Source: an uncultured Eubacteriales bacterium (GTDB lineage Bacteria; Bacillota; Clostridia; Oscillospirales; Oscillospiraceae). From it: a DNA stretch of 62,771 nucleotides. The notes below the pieces were generated by a model that saw nothing but the letters and a program-made list of their open reading frames with translations, was not told where the DNA came from and did not search any database. The position numbers were made by a program, and so were the translations under genes. The DNA lies in NCBI GenBank assembly GCA_900316205.1, contig ONBX01000021.1, positions 1 to 62,771 of the forward strand, read 5' to 3'. This document shows, piece after piece, positions 33,187 to 41,599 of the stretch. Every line of letters starts with the position of its first letter. Within the stretch, counting starts at the first letter, position 1.

Positions 33187-34008
33187 TCAGCTCCGGAGCA
33201 GTTGGTGCAGCTCCTTCACGGAGGGGAGGATCAGATCCGGCTGACGCTCCGCCGCGTCCACCATGGCCTGGTCCGTCTCGCCGGAGAGGACCAGCACAGA
33301 GACGCTGCCCGCATTCTGGGCCACGGCGATATCGGTATAGAGCCGATCGCCCACGGCACAGATCTGTTCATTGGGAATGCCGGTCATTTTGGCGATCACA
33401 TCGATCATGTTCCGGTTGGGCTTGCCGATGTACTCGGGCTTTACGCCGGAGGAGGCGGTGAGCAGGGCGCAGATGCTGCCACAGTCCGGCAGGACCTCGC
33501 CTGCGGGCATGGGGCAGACCCAGTCGGGATTGGCGGCGATGAATTTGGCGCCCCGGCGCAGGAAGTGGACGGCCTTGTCCAGCTTCTCGTAGACGAGCTC
33601 CGTGTCGAAGCCCTGGACCACCACGTCCACGTCAAAGGCCTCGGTGTGGCCGTTCTCATCGTTCACCAGGTCGATGCCGTAGCTGACCAGCTCCCGATAA
33701 AAGGCTTTGGTACCGGCAAGATAGACCTTGGCGCCGGGGTGGTTCTGGTTCAGGTAGAGGCCGGTGGCCATGCCGGAGGTGAAGACGTTTTCCTTTTCGC
33801 AGGGAAAGCCCAGCCTTCTCAGGCGGGTGATATAGTCTACACCGGCCCGGGAGGAGTTGTTGGTGAGATAGATGTATTGTTTCCCGAGACGGGGCAAATC
33901 TTCCATCAGCTCGATGGCGCCGTCATACACATTGTCTCCCAGATAGAGGGTGCCGTCCATGTCGAAGAGGAAGAGCCGGCATGCGCGGAGCTTGTCAAGA
34001 TTGGTCAT
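33187..34008 (-). CDS. HAD-IIA family phosphatase (NagD-like)
   Basis: A 273-residue HAD hydrolase. Motif I is FLFDMDGTLYLGD near residue 13 (nucleophile Asp), motif II YLTNNSSR near residue 47, the C2-type cap lies in the middle, motif III GKPNRNMI near residue 193, and motif IV AVGDRLYTDIAVAQNAG near residue 216. The family dephosphorylates sugar phosphates, nucleotides or p-nitrophenyl phosphate; relatives near glycerol genes act on glycerol phosphate, but that is only suggestive here. GGAGA precedes the ATG. Confidence 0.9.
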   Translation of the reverse strand: MTNLDKLRACRLFLFDMDGTLYLGDNVYDGAIELMEDLPRLGKQYIYLTNNSSRAGVDYITRLRRLGFPCEKENVFTSGMATGLYLNQNHPGAKVYLAGTKAFYRELVSYGIDLVNDENGHTEAFDVDVVVQGFDTELVYEKLDKAVHFLRRGAKFIAANPDWVCPMPAGEVLPDCGSICALLTASSGVKPEYIGKPNRNMIDVIAKMTGIPNEQICAVGDRLYTDIAVAQNAGSVSVLVLSGETDQAMVDAAERQPDLILPSVKELHQLLRS

Positions 34009-34031
34009 GTTGATTCTCCATCATTTGTATT

Positions 34032-34055
34032 GTAGGGGCGGCTATCAGCCGCCCG
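34032..34055. repeat. Family A palindromic half-unit
   Basis: GTAGGGGCGGCTATCAGCCG with CCCG, identical to the arms at 11989 and 43986, between the HAD gene and the small gene at 34121. Confidence 0.75.
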
Positions 34056-34120
34056 GGGACACAAGCAGGGGGACAGGCAGGGGATTGTATTTCCTTCGCT
34101 GGGGAAAGCATAGACGGGAT

Positions 34121-34480
34121 TCAGAACGGGAAGCCCATGCCTTCGTTGATGACGACCTCTTTGATCCCGCCGAGCGAATCCAGATCAGTCATAAGCTCCT
34201 GAATCGCAGGAATAATGTCTTGGGGCTGCACATTCCCCAGATCGTGGTGGATCAGAATCTTGTTGCCCTGTAACGAAACTCCGACATAACCATAATAAAT
34301 ATCCGGGTCGTCCCGTTTAGACTGAAAGCGGTTCACTGCTGTTTTGACAGCTTCTATCTTGTCCTCCGGAGCCGCATCACAATACACACTGTAGGTAAAA
34401 TCCTCACCTGCGAAGCCATCCAGGCGTACCGAAAAGCTCAAGCCCAGAGCGCCTAAGCCAAAGGTATCGTCAAAATCCAT
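34121..34480 (-). CDS. Small protein of unknown function
   Basis: A 119-residue soluble, acidic protein beginning MDFDDTFGLGALGLSFSVRL. No family is recognised. It is predicted alpha/beta with several strands (FTYSVYCDAA, YYGYVGVSLQ, KILIHHDLG). ATG 34480 has GAGGAGG immediately upstream, which strongly supports translation; longer in-frame starts lack a site. It lies 88 nt downstream of glpK on the same strand and is A+T-richer than its neighbours. It could be cotranscribed with glpK. Confidence 0.65.
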   Translation of the reverse strand: MDFDDTFGLGALGLSFSVRLDGFAGEDFTYSVYCDAAPEDKIEAVKTAVNRFQSKRDDPDIYYGYVGVSLQGNKILIHHDLGNVQPQDIIPAIQELMTDLDSLGGIKEVVINEGMGFPF

Positions 34481-34568
34481 TGGAAACCTCCTCAGTAGCA
34501 TTGATGTTTCGTGTTCAGGATACAGAGAATGGGGGAACGAAGCGCCATAAAAACTCAAAACTGAAAAC

Positions 34569-36062
34569 TTATTCTTCTTCGCCCCAGAGCAGGGCGCATT
34601 TCACGGCCTTGTCCCAGCCGCGGATCAGGGCCTTGCGCTTATGTTCCTCCATAGTGGGGGTAAAGGTCCGGTTGATGGCCCAGTTGGAGCGGATATCTTC
34701 CAGGCTTGCCCAGTAGCCCACAGCGAGGCCCGCGAGGTAAGCCGCGCCCAGGGCGGTGGTCTCGATGCACTGGGGGCGGTATACATCTGCACCCAGCAGG
34801 TCCGCCTGGAACTGCATCAGGAAGTCGTTGGCGCAGGCGCCGCCGTCCACCTTCAGTTCCGCAATGGGGATGCCGGAATCCCGCTCCATGGCACGGGCGA
34901 TGTCATGGGTCTGGTAGGCCAGAGATTCCAGGGTGGCGCGGACCAGGTGGGCCCGGCTGAAGCCACGGGTGATGCCCACGATGGTGCCGCGAGCCCGCTG
35001 GCTCCAGAAGGGAGCGCCCAGACCGGTGAAGGCCGGGACCACATAGGCCCCCGCGGTATCGGGCACCTTCATGGCAAAGTCCTGGCTCTCCTTGGCGCTG
35101 GTGATAACGCCCAGCTGGTCCCGCAGCCACTGCACGGCGGCGCCGGCCACGAAGATGGAACCCTCCAGGGCGTAGTCCACCTGGTCGCTGGTGCTGGCGG
35201 CGATGGTGGTGACCAGGCCGTTCTTACTCTGAACCGGGGTCTTGCCGGTGTTCATCAGCAGGAAGCAGCCGGTGCCGTAGGTGTTTTTCATGGTGCCGGG
35301 CTCAAAGCAGCATTGACCGAAGAGGGCGCATTGCTGGTCGCCGGCGGCGCCGGCAATGGGGATCTCCCCGCCGAACATATCAAAGTCCGTCTTGCCGTAG
35401 ACACAGGAGGAGGGCTTCACCTCCGGCAGGAGGGAGGCGGGCACGTCCAGCAGCTCCAGCAGTTCCTTGTCCCACTCCAGGGTGTGGATGTTGAAGAGCA
35501 TGGTGCGGCTGGCATTGGTGTAGTCCGTCACATGGACCCGGCCGCCGGTGAGCTTCCAGATGAGCCAGGTGTCGATGGTGCCGAAGAGAAGCTTGCCGGC
35601 AGCGGCCCGTCTCCGCGCGCCGGGGACGTTGTCCAGCAGCCACTTGATCTTGGAGCCGGAGAAATAGGCGTCGGGCACCAGGCCGGTCTTCTGCCGGATC
35701 ATGTCCCCGTGGCCGGCCTTCACCAGATCGTCGATGATATCGCTGGTGCGGCGGCACTGCCAGACAATGGCGTTGGCGATGGGAACGCCGGTCTCCTTAT
35801 CCCAGATGACCGTGGTCTCCCGCTGGTTGGTGATACCGATGGCGGCGATGTCCTCCGCGGTGACGTTGAGCTTGGACATGGCGGCGTGGGCCACCTCATA
35901 GGTGGTGCCCCAGATCTCCATGGCGTCATGCTCCACCCAGCCGGGCTGGGGGAAGATCTGCTTGAATTCCTTGTTCACAACGGAACAGATGTTGCCGGAT
36001 TTGTCGAAGAGAATACAGCGGGAGCTTGTGGTGCCCTGGTCCAGGGCCATGATGTACTTCAT
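34569..36062 (-). CDS. glpK: Glycerol kinase
   Basis: A 497-residue FGGY-family kinase converting glycerol to sn-glycerol 3-phosphate. The N-terminus [17 protein letters not shown] forms the phosphate-binding loop. ATP-domain motifs [14 protein letters not shown] and [15 protein letters not shown] are present. The segment [19 protein letters not shown] corresponds to the loop whose His is phosphorylated by HPr in Gram-positive GlpK, so PTS activation is possible (inference). The start is ATG 36062 with AAAGGAG. It is monocistronic from its own promoter, perhaps with the small downstream gene. No glpF or glpD is adjacent. Confidence 0.95.
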   Translation of the reverse strand: MKYIMALDQGTTSSRCILFDKSGNICSVVNKEFKQIFPQPGWVEHDAMEIWGTTYEVAHAAMSKLNVTAEDIAAIGITNQRETTVIWDKETGVPIANAIVWQCRRTSDIIDDLVKAGHGDMIRQKTGLVPDAYFSGSKIKWLLDNVPGARRRAAAGKLLFGTIDTWLIWKLTGGRVHVTDYTNASRTMLFNIHTLEWDKELLELLDVPASLLPEVKPSSCVYGKTDFDMFGGEIPIAGAAGDQQCALFGQCCFEPGTMKNTYGTGCFLLMNTGKTPVQSKNGLVTTIAASTSDQVDYALEGSIFVAGAAVQWLRDQLGVITSAKESQDFAMKVPDTAGAYVVPAFTGLGAPFWSQRARGTIVGITRGFSRAHLVRATLESLAYQTHDIARAMERDSGIPIAELKVDGGACANDFLMQFQADLLGADVYRPQCIETTALGAAYLAGLAVGYWASLEDIRSNWAINRTFTPTMEEHKRKALIRGWDKAVKCALLWGEEE

Positions 36063-36114
36063 CGGGTGTGCTCCTTTCCTGTGGTTGGTTTGCAATTGTT
36101 TTATCGTTAATGAC

Positions 36115-36143
36115 ATTATAATGGTTTTTCCGGTTCTTTGCAA
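36115..36143 (-). promoter_or_regulatory. Sigma-A promoter of glpK
   Basis: Minus strand TTGCAA (36138-36143), 17-nt spacer, TATAAT (36115-36120), followed by a leader of about 45 nt. Confidence 0.75.
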
Positions 36144-36167
36144 TGGGTATGTTGCGGAGAAAAGCGT

Positions 36168-36191
36168 GGGCCGCCGCAGATGCGGCGGCCC
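36168..36191 (-). terminator. G+C hairpin downstream of the hydrolase gene
   Basis: GGGCCGCCGCA (36168-36178) pairs with 36181-36191. On the minus strand it is followed by CGCTTTT, a modest T-run, and it separates the hydrolase gene from glpK. Confidence 0.55.
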
Positions 36192-36257
36192 TTGGGGAAA
36201 AAGGAGGTATGCGGGGAAAAGGAGCGTATGAAAGACTGAGGAGTGAAAATAGACAGA

Positions 36258-38108
36258 TCAGAATGCTGTGCGGGTGTTGGTCACTGTCATCAGGGTGATG
36301 ATCGCGGCGTTGATCAGGCCGCCCAGGTAAGGATTGCGGGTGACCCGGTAGATCTTGCGGGAGATCAGCGCGGCAGTGGGAAGAATCAGGACCATCGGGA
36401 AGAGCCAGAGAATGTACATCGGAGGATTGCCGCCGGAGAAGGACGTCTGCGCCCAGAACAGGTGCTTCTGGCTGTAGTAGCAGCCATATTGGATCCAGGG
36501 CATGATCAAAGCGGGAGCCGCAGCGAACAGCGCGCAGAGCAGACCGTTGCCCAAACCGCGCTTGCCGCCGATGGTGTTGAAGTTGAAGCAGTTGAAAGAA
36601 ACCGAAGACGCAACATAATAGACAAGGAACAGAAGCAGATAGGGCCAGAGAGCAATGCCGATTTTTTCAGGCGTGAACGCCTTGAGCGCGAGGGTCCAGA
36701 AACGGAAGTCCGTCTTGAAGAAATAGTCGGCGAAGAACACCCAGCTGACGGTGACGCATACGGTTATCAGCGCGAGCAGCAGGGTCTTGCCCCACTTGGC
36801 GGGAGACATCTTCACGCCGACCTCGGCAAGATCCATGCCCTGCTTCTTGCCGCGGGTGAAGTAGAAGACCAGCATGCACACAATGGCGAAGCCGCCGCAG
36901 CCGGCCGCCCAGAGGGAGATGGCGAAGGACTCCTGCTGCTTGATGGTGGTCGCCATACCTTTGGTTGTTGCGGGCAGATAAATGAGCATGGCAAAAATCG
37001 CGGAGATGATCATGGACAGCCAGAACCAAAGCTTGCCCTTCTTGTCGGTCTCAACAGGCTTAACCAGTTCTTTGGCGCGGAGGTCAGCAAAGAACGGCGT
37101 GTAGAGCAGCAGCGTGGTGAAGGAGATCACGAACAGCACGATGCCGATCAGACCGACAAGGTTGAAGGCCTCTTTCCACTGCCAAACCTGGTCGTTGGCC
37201 GGCAGAGGATTCGGAGCGCCCAGGGTGTTTTCGAAAAACTCGATGGTGTAGGAAGTGGATTTCGCACTAAAGTGAGACCAAGGGTGAATGATATCAGGAC
37301 GGAAGATGATGCGGATAGTATCTTTGCCATCAATGGTGTCGTGGTAGTAGGTATAGGAGTCGCGGGTCGGAAGGTCGGTGGGGTCTTTGCCGAAATTCAG
37401 GAAAGACTGGGCATTGGCGGTATCCATAAAGTAGTAGGAGCTGCGCTGGTTGCCGTTTTCGTCGGTGGATTTGTGGAAGAATTCATCGTATTGGCAGGCG
37501 ATAATGCCTACATCGCGCTTGCCATAGATATTGGCGAAATCAGAAGTCTGGGTATCGCTGAGACCAGTGTTAGTAGTGTTGACATAGGTTGCGTCAGCGC
37601 AGTTGAGGAGGACAGAGGCGATAACCTGGTTCTCGGCGGCGTTGTCGGAAACAACAGCGGCATTGCAGGACATGCCGCCCATAGAGTGGCCGGTAACGCC
37701 GATGCGAGTGGCGTCTACATAGGGCAGACGGGACAGGGCAAGAGCGCCCTGATACACGCCACCATTGCCGCCGACGACCGCGGTAGTGTTGCCGTGAGCG
37801 GGCTGGTCAATGGCGAGAACAACATAGCCGCGGCGTGACAACTCTGTGAAATTGGCGTCCTGCATTTCCTTGTTGTTGAAAGCGCCATGGCTGGTCACAA
37901 CGGCGGGGGCGGGGTTCTCAGCGGTCGCTGTCTTCGGGACGAAGATGTAAGCACTCATGGTAAAACCGGCGTCTGTCTCCAGATACAATCGCTTCATCTC
38001 CACCTTCCCACCTGAAGTCTGGACCGCAGAGGCGACGATCATGCTGAGGAGCAGGAGGGCTATGGCGATGCATAGCCAGATTTTTGCTTTTTTCTTGACT
38101 TGATCCAT
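36258..38108 (-). CDS. Alpha/beta hydrolase fused to a polytopic membrane domain
   Basis: A 616-residue protein. There is an N-terminal membrane helix (WLCIAIALLLLSMIVASAV, residues 11-29). An extracellular alpha/beta-hydrolase (dienelactone-hydrolase-like) domain spans about residues 35-300, with nucleophile motif GHSMGG near residue 143 and a candidate His in RPDIIHPWSHF near residue 269. About eight membrane helices follow from residue 315 to the end. The fusion places a hydrolase outside a transporter- or acyltransferase-like membrane module. The upstream gene is a MarR repressor and the promoter at 38245-38274 overlaps a palindrome. ATG 38108 has AAAGGGAGAG. The substrate is unknown. Confidence 0.75.
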   Translation of the reverse strand: MDQVKKKAKIWLCIAIALLLLSMIVASAVQTSGGKVEMKRLYLETDAGFTMSAYIFVPKTATAENPAPAVVTSHGAFNNKEMQDANFTELSRRGYVVLAIDQPAHGNTTAVVGGNGGVYQGALALSRLPYVDATRIGVTGHSMGGMSCNAAVVSDNAAENQVIASVLLNCADATYVNTTNTGLSDTQTSDFANIYGKRDVGIIACQYDEFFHKSTDENGNQRSSYYFMDTANAQSFLNFGKDPTDLPTRDSYTYYHDTIDGKDTIRIIFRPDIIHPWSHFSAKSTSYTIEFFENTLGAPNPLPANDQVWQWKEAFNLVGLIGIVLFVISFTTLLLYTPFFADLRAKELVKPVETDKKGKLWFWLSMIISAIFAMLIYLPATTKGMATTIKQQESFAISLWAAGCGGFAIVCMLVFYFTRGKKQGMDLAEVGVKMSPAKWGKTLLLALITVCVTVSWVFFADYFFKTDFRFWTLALKAFTPEKIGIALWPYLLLFLVYYVASSVSFNCFNFNTIGGKRGLGNGLLCALFAAAPALIMPWIQYGCYYSQKHLFWAQTSFSGGNPPMYILWLFPMVLILPTAALISRKIYRVTRNPYLGGLINAAIITLMTVTNTRTAF

Positions 38109-38244
38109 CGTATTCTCTCCCTTTCTTTTTTGTCTTGTCCGGATTTCAACACAAGCGATTGTGCGCGCTCTCCCCATTGCTGTTTTGTTAAAGATGCCGA
38201 ATTACATGGTGACAGAAAGGTTGACAATCGCTTTTACTATACTG

Positions 38245-38274
38245 ATTATACAAAAAACGGGCGGATACTGTCAT
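38245..38274 (-). promoter_or_regulatory. Promoter of the hydrolase-membrane gene
   Basis: Minus strand ATGACA (38269-38274), 18-nt spacer, TATAAT (38245-38250). The -35 box lies inside the palindrome at 38259-38290. The leader to the start codon is about 130 nt, with no other gene in 38109-38415. Confidence 0.55.
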
Positions 38275-38290
38275 TTGACAGCTTCCGCCC
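38251..38290 (-). terminator. Terminator of marR, overlapping the next promoter
   Basis: GGGCGGA...CTGTCA-TT-TGACAG...TCCGCCC (38259-38290) forms a 15-bp stem with a small internal mismatch, followed on the minus strand by GTTTTTTG. It is well placed to end the marR transcript. The inner CTGTCATTTGACAG is also a plausible dimer operator. Confidence 0.65.
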
Positions 38291-38415
38291 ATTTTAGGAA
38301 AGTTTTGTGGTATTATTTTGACATATCGCATTCTTTTGTCCAAAAAGACCACGAAAGAAAATCTTTACAGAATTCCATATCGGAATAAGTACAGGCTGAA
38401 AAGGTTGAAGTACGC

Positions 38416-38952
38416 CTAATCGAGGGGAATCAGCTCCGCCTCTGGAGAAGAACCGTTTTTCGCCAACTGTCCGTTCAACAGGTTCAGCGCCTCGGTGAAG
38501 TTTGCCAGCGTCTCACCATCCAAGCTATCCAGTGCCTCGAAAAAGGGACGGAAGTTGTGCTCGTAAATCGTGCGGCTGAAGGAATCGTAGAGCCTGCGTG
38601 CCTTTTCCGTCGGACACAGGATGATATTCTTGCGGTTGCCCGCTGTACGGAAACGCTCCACTAGACCCAGCGTGGTGAGATGGCGCGCGATCTTGGAAAA
38701 ACTGCTCTGGGGAATGCCCAAAGCCTCAGAGACGCGGTTCATGCAGTCCGTCTCCTCTTCATGCTCGATCAGGTATTCCATCACCTGCCAGGACACCGAG
38801 CTTATGCAGACGCCTTCCCCAATGTCCAGAATCTGGGCGCGGGAGGTAATATTAGAATGCTGCACCAGTGCTGCGATCAACGCGCGATAGCGACCCATCC
38901 AATCGGTATGCAACAGCGATCCCTCGATTTCATATAAAATCAAACTTATCAT
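38416..38952 (-). CDS. MarR family transcriptional regulator
   Basis: A protein of up to 178 residues with a winged helix: SWQVMEYLIEHEEETDCMNRV, then the recognition helix IPQSSFSKIARHLTTLGLVERF near residues 80-101, and the wing RTAGNRKNIILCPTEKA. MarR proteins respond to phenolics, lipids or oxidants. The start is uncertain: ATG 38952 has no ribosome site, while the in-frame TTG at 38913 has GAGGG 7 nt upstream. The hydrolase-membrane gene lies downstream on the same strand and is the obvious target candidate. The region is A+T-rich. Confidence 0.85.
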   Translation of the reverse strand: MISLILYEIEGSLLHTDWMGRYRALIAALVQHSNITSRAQILDIGEGVCISSVSWQVMEYLIEHEEETDCMNRVSEALGIPQSSFSKIARHLTTLGLVERFRTAGNRKNIILCPTEKARRLYDSFSRTIYEHNFRPFFEALDSLDGETLANFTEALNLLNGQLAKNGSSPEAELIPLD

Positions 38953-39038
38953 ACCATATAATATAATGTCAAGGTTGAGAATGGTGCTTTGGTAAACATC
39001 GTGAGAAAAATGGTAAAATTTTTGTGAAAAATAGAGAG

Positions 39039-39067
39039 TGGACAGGAGAGATTTGACGATATATTAT
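39039..39067 (+). promoter_or_regulatory. Sigma-A promoter of the PocR-AraC gene
   Basis: TGGACA (39039-39044), 17-nt spacer, TATTAT (39062-39067). Transcription would start near 39074, which argues that translation begins at ATG 39124, not at the ATG at 39073. Confidence 0.6.
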
Positions 39068-39123
39068 AAGTAATGGAAATCAATCCCACGAAAATGATAA
39101 ATAATACGGGAGATGAAAATATT

Positions 39124-40116
39124 ATGTCTGGGATCGATTATGATTTAAAAGCCTTACTCGATGTGGCCCGCTGGGAGCCAGTACAGGATCAGCTCGCAGC
39201 AATCACGCAGACGGCAATCATCACCATCGACTACAAAGGCATCCCTGTCTCTAAACACAGCGGTCGCACTGAATTCTGCACGGTGATCCGGGAGAATCCG
39301 GTCACCTGCAAACGCTGCTACCGCTGCGATGCCCTGGCTGGGTTGGAGGCTGTGCGCCGTAACGAGCCCTTCATCTACCTCTGTCACTGCGGGATCGTGG
39401 ACGTGGCGGTACCGGTCGTGGTGGGGGAGCAGTATCTGGGAGCGGTAATGTTCGGCCAGGTCCGCCTGCCTGACGGAGACCGGGACGGGCAGGTCCGCCG
39501 CCTGGTCAATGAAATCAGCTCTTTCCGGCCGGAGGAGCAGGATTCCCGTGAGGAGCTGATGGAAAAATACCAGCAGCTTCCCGAAATGGAGTACAGCCGG
39601 ATCGTGGAGGTAGCTGCACTGATCAATTCCGTGGTGAGATATATCGTCGGGCGTGCCGTTCAGAACCGCAGCGACCGCATGGCATATGAATGGGTGCTTC
39701 GCGCGTCTCTTCCGGGGCTGCCGCCTACACTGGATTGGCAGATGGAGAACCGGAGCGATTCGCCGCAGCGGGGAGAGATCCCTGTGGCGGCCGACAGCCC
39801 GGTATACCCAGCCCTCGCCTACATGGACGGGCATCGACAGGAAATGGTGCGGATGTGCCAGATGGCGGAGCTGTGCCATCTGAGCGCGAGCTATTTTTCC
39901 AAGCTCTTTCTGCGTGAGCTGGGGGAAAACTTCACGGATTACATGAAGCGGCAAAAGGTGCAATGGGCCAAGGAAATGCTGCGCAAGACCGACAAGAGCG
40001 TTAACGAGATCAGCACGGAACTGGGTTTTCTGGACAGCAGTTACTTCATCAAAGTATTCAAGGCTTTAGAGGGCATCACCCCGCTGGCCTACCGGCAGGA
40101 AAAGTATTATACATAG
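39124..40116 (+). CDS. AraC-family regulator with PocR sensory domain
   Basis: A 330-residue regulator. The N-terminal PocR domain (about residues 5-165) has the family cysteine pattern: FCTVIRENPVTCKRCYRCD and YLCHCGIVDVAVPVVV. In PocR it is thought to sense small diols such as 1,2-/1,3-propanediol or related compounds. The C-terminal AraC double helix-turn-helix (about 225-330) has AELCHLSASYFSKLFLRELG and FLDSSYFIKVFKALEGITPL. It faces the G1P-dehydrogenase-like gene across a shared terminator, with glpK nearby, suggesting glycerol/diol control (inference). Confidence 0.9.
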   Translation: MSGIDYDLKALLDVARWEPVQDQLAAITQTAIITIDYKGIPVSKHSGRTEFCTVIRENPVTCKRCYRCDALAGLEAVRRNEPFIYLCHCGIVDVAVPVVVGEQYLGAVMFGQVRLPDGDRDGQVRRLVNEISSFRPEEQDSREELMEKYQQLPEMEYSRIVEVAALINSVVRYIVGRAVQNRSDRMAYEWVLRASLPGLPPTLDWQMENRSDSPQRGEIPVAADSPVYPALAYMDGHRQEMVRMCQMAELCHLSASYFSKLFLRELGENFTDYMKRQKVQWAKEMLRKTDKSVNEISTELGFLDSSYFIKVFKALEGITPLAYRQEKYYT

Positions 40117-40129
40117 TTACGACGCAGAA

Positions 40130-40173
40130 ATCAAAACACGGCCGCATCCAAGAGGATGTGGCCGCGTTTTGAT
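40130..40173. terminator. Bidirectional terminator between convergent genes
   Basis: ATCAAAACACGGCCGCATCC (40130-40149) pairs with 40154-40173 with two wobble positions, flanked by A- and T-rich ends. It serves the AraC gene and the convergent dehydrogenase gene. Confidence 0.85.
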
Positions 40174-40186
40174 AACAAGAGAGGCT

Positions 40187-41425
40187 TTACTTGACGATGA
40201 GCCGGGTCATTCTGGCCAGGGTCAGACGGTTGCGGATGGCGGAGGAGATGTCCAGGAAGCTGTCTTCCACGGCGGGGTCGATGCCCAGCTCCTCCAGAGT
40301 GTGCTTGGCGCCGATGGCGGCGTAGAGCTCGTTGAGTTCCTCGTAAGTGGGAATCTTCGCGATGACCTCGCGGATCTCCTGCCAATGATCGGCGATGGAC
40401 TGGGGATCGAAGGTCTTCAGCACGTCGTTCTCGTTCTCCTTCAGGATGCCGTCAGCCAGATCGCCGAAGATCTCCCGGACCCAGGCCTCGTCGATGGGCT
40501 CGAAGGGCTTGACCTGGATGCTTTCCCGCTCCGCCAGCTTGTGATAGGCCTTGGCGCACATCAGGGTGCCCACACCCACGCACTCGCCGTGGAGGCCGTG
40601 AGCGTTTTCAAAGTACTTGGGCTTCATCTCCACCAGGTGGGCCACCAGATGCTCGGCACCGGAGGCGGCGCGGGAGTTGGAGAGGATCTGCATGGTGAGG
40701 CCGGAGAGCATCTGGGTGTAGGCCATGGCCTCCAGATCGGGTTTCTTGCCTTCCTTCAGCTCATAGGCGCAGCGGACCATGATGTCCAGCGCCTCCTGGG
40801 CCATGGCACAGACCTTGTCGCAGAAATACTCGCCGGAGACGATGTGGGCGATCTTCCAATCGGCAATGGAGACGTGCTTGGCCAGGATGTCCTGCACGCC
40901 CGCGATGTTCAGGAACATGGGGGCCCCGGCGATGATGTTCATGTCGCAGATCACCGCGTCCGCCGCCTGCATGGGGATGGACTTCTTCTGCCCGTCGATG
41001 ATGATGGAGCAGATATCAGCGGTGAAGCCGTCAGAGGAGACGATGGTGGGGATGGCCACGAAGGGGATACCCAGACGCCAGGCGCTGTAGCGGCCAAAGT
41101 CCATCAGGGTGCCGCCGCCGACCACGACCACGTAATCTGGGGTCTTCTCAAAGCGGGTCATGCAGTCCTCAATCAGGCCCTTCTCGCTGTGCAGACCCTT
41201 GGCCTCCAGCACGATCTCCTGATCGGCCTTCACATGGACCATGCCGGGCAGATTGTAGGTATTGGTATCATAGATAACGATGCGGTGTCCGGAAAGGCCG
41301 CAGTCGTCCATGTACTGCTCAAACCTCTCCAGCGCGCCGTACTCGCAGACCACAAGCTTTGTGCGCAGCTCGTGATCGCGCCCGCAGGCGCAGGGGCCAA
41401 GATACTGCTTGGTGTTCAGGATCAT
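40187..41425 (-). CDS. sn-Glycerol-1-phosphate dehydrogenase-like (AraM/EgsA family)
   Basis: A 412-residue member of the iron-containing alcohol dehydrogenase fold, closest in pattern to AraM/EgsA, which reduces DHAP to sn-glycerol 1-phosphate. The dinucleotide site is VVVVGGGTLMDFGRYSAWR near residue 97, then IPTIVSSDGFTA near residue 124. Putative metal ligands are Asp in GVQDILAKHVSIADW near residue 172, His in SGAEHLVAHLVEM near residue 252, and His in NAHGLHGECVGVG near residue 271. GGAGG precedes ATG 41425. It lies opposite the PocR-AraC gene and close to glpK. It could instead be a glycerol dehydrogenase-like enzyme. Confidence 0.85.
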   Translation of the reverse strand: MILNTKQYLGPCACGRDHELRTKLVVCEYGALERFEQYMDDCGLSGHRIVIYDTNTYNLPGMVHVKADQEIVLEAKGLHSEKGLIEDCMTRFEKTPDYVVVVGGGTLMDFGRYSAWRLGIPFVAIPTIVSSDGFTADICSIIIDGQKKSIPMQAADAVICDMNIIAGAPMFLNIAGVQDILAKHVSIADWKIAHIVSGEYFCDKVCAMAQEALDIMVRCAYELKEGKKPDLEAMAYTQMLSGLTMQILSNSRAASGAEHLVAHLVEMKPKYFENAHGLHGECVGVGTLMCAKAYHKLAERESIQVKPFEPIDEAWVREIFGDLADGILKENENDVLKTFDPQSIADHWQEIREVIAKIPTYEELNELYAAIGAKHTLEELGIDPAVEDSFLDISSAIRNRLTLARMTRLIVK

Positions 41426-41477
41426 GATGCTACCTCCGAAAAATAGTATGTAAAGGTGATAATGTGCTCTACATGTT

Positions 41478-41506
41478 AATGTAATCTTTCCCGGGACGCT
41501 TGTCAA
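41478..41506 (-). promoter_or_regulatory. Sigma-A promoter of the G1P dehydrogenase gene
   Basis: Minus strand TTGACA (41501-41506), 17-nt spacer, TACATT (41478-41483), about 55 nt before the start codon. Confidence 0.65.
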
Positions 41507-41561
41507 GGATGGAAAGAGGAGGGAAACGGTTTCCGCTCTTCCCATTTTCGAGGCGGTGTGC

Positions 41562-41567
41562 TATACT
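41562..41567 (+). promoter_or_regulatory. Extended -10 promoter element of plsC
   Basis: TATACT preceded by TGC (extended -10), 33 nt before the plsC ATG. The -35 region TTCCCA is weak. Confidence 0.5.
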
Positions 41568-41599
41568 GAAAACTACCAAAACAAAAAGGTGGGATCTGT

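Noticed and set aside
36243-37838. Long plus-strand frame opposite the hydrolase-membrane gene
   Set aside because: It is antisense to a gene with clear signal, nucleophile and helices, and has no plausible start signal.
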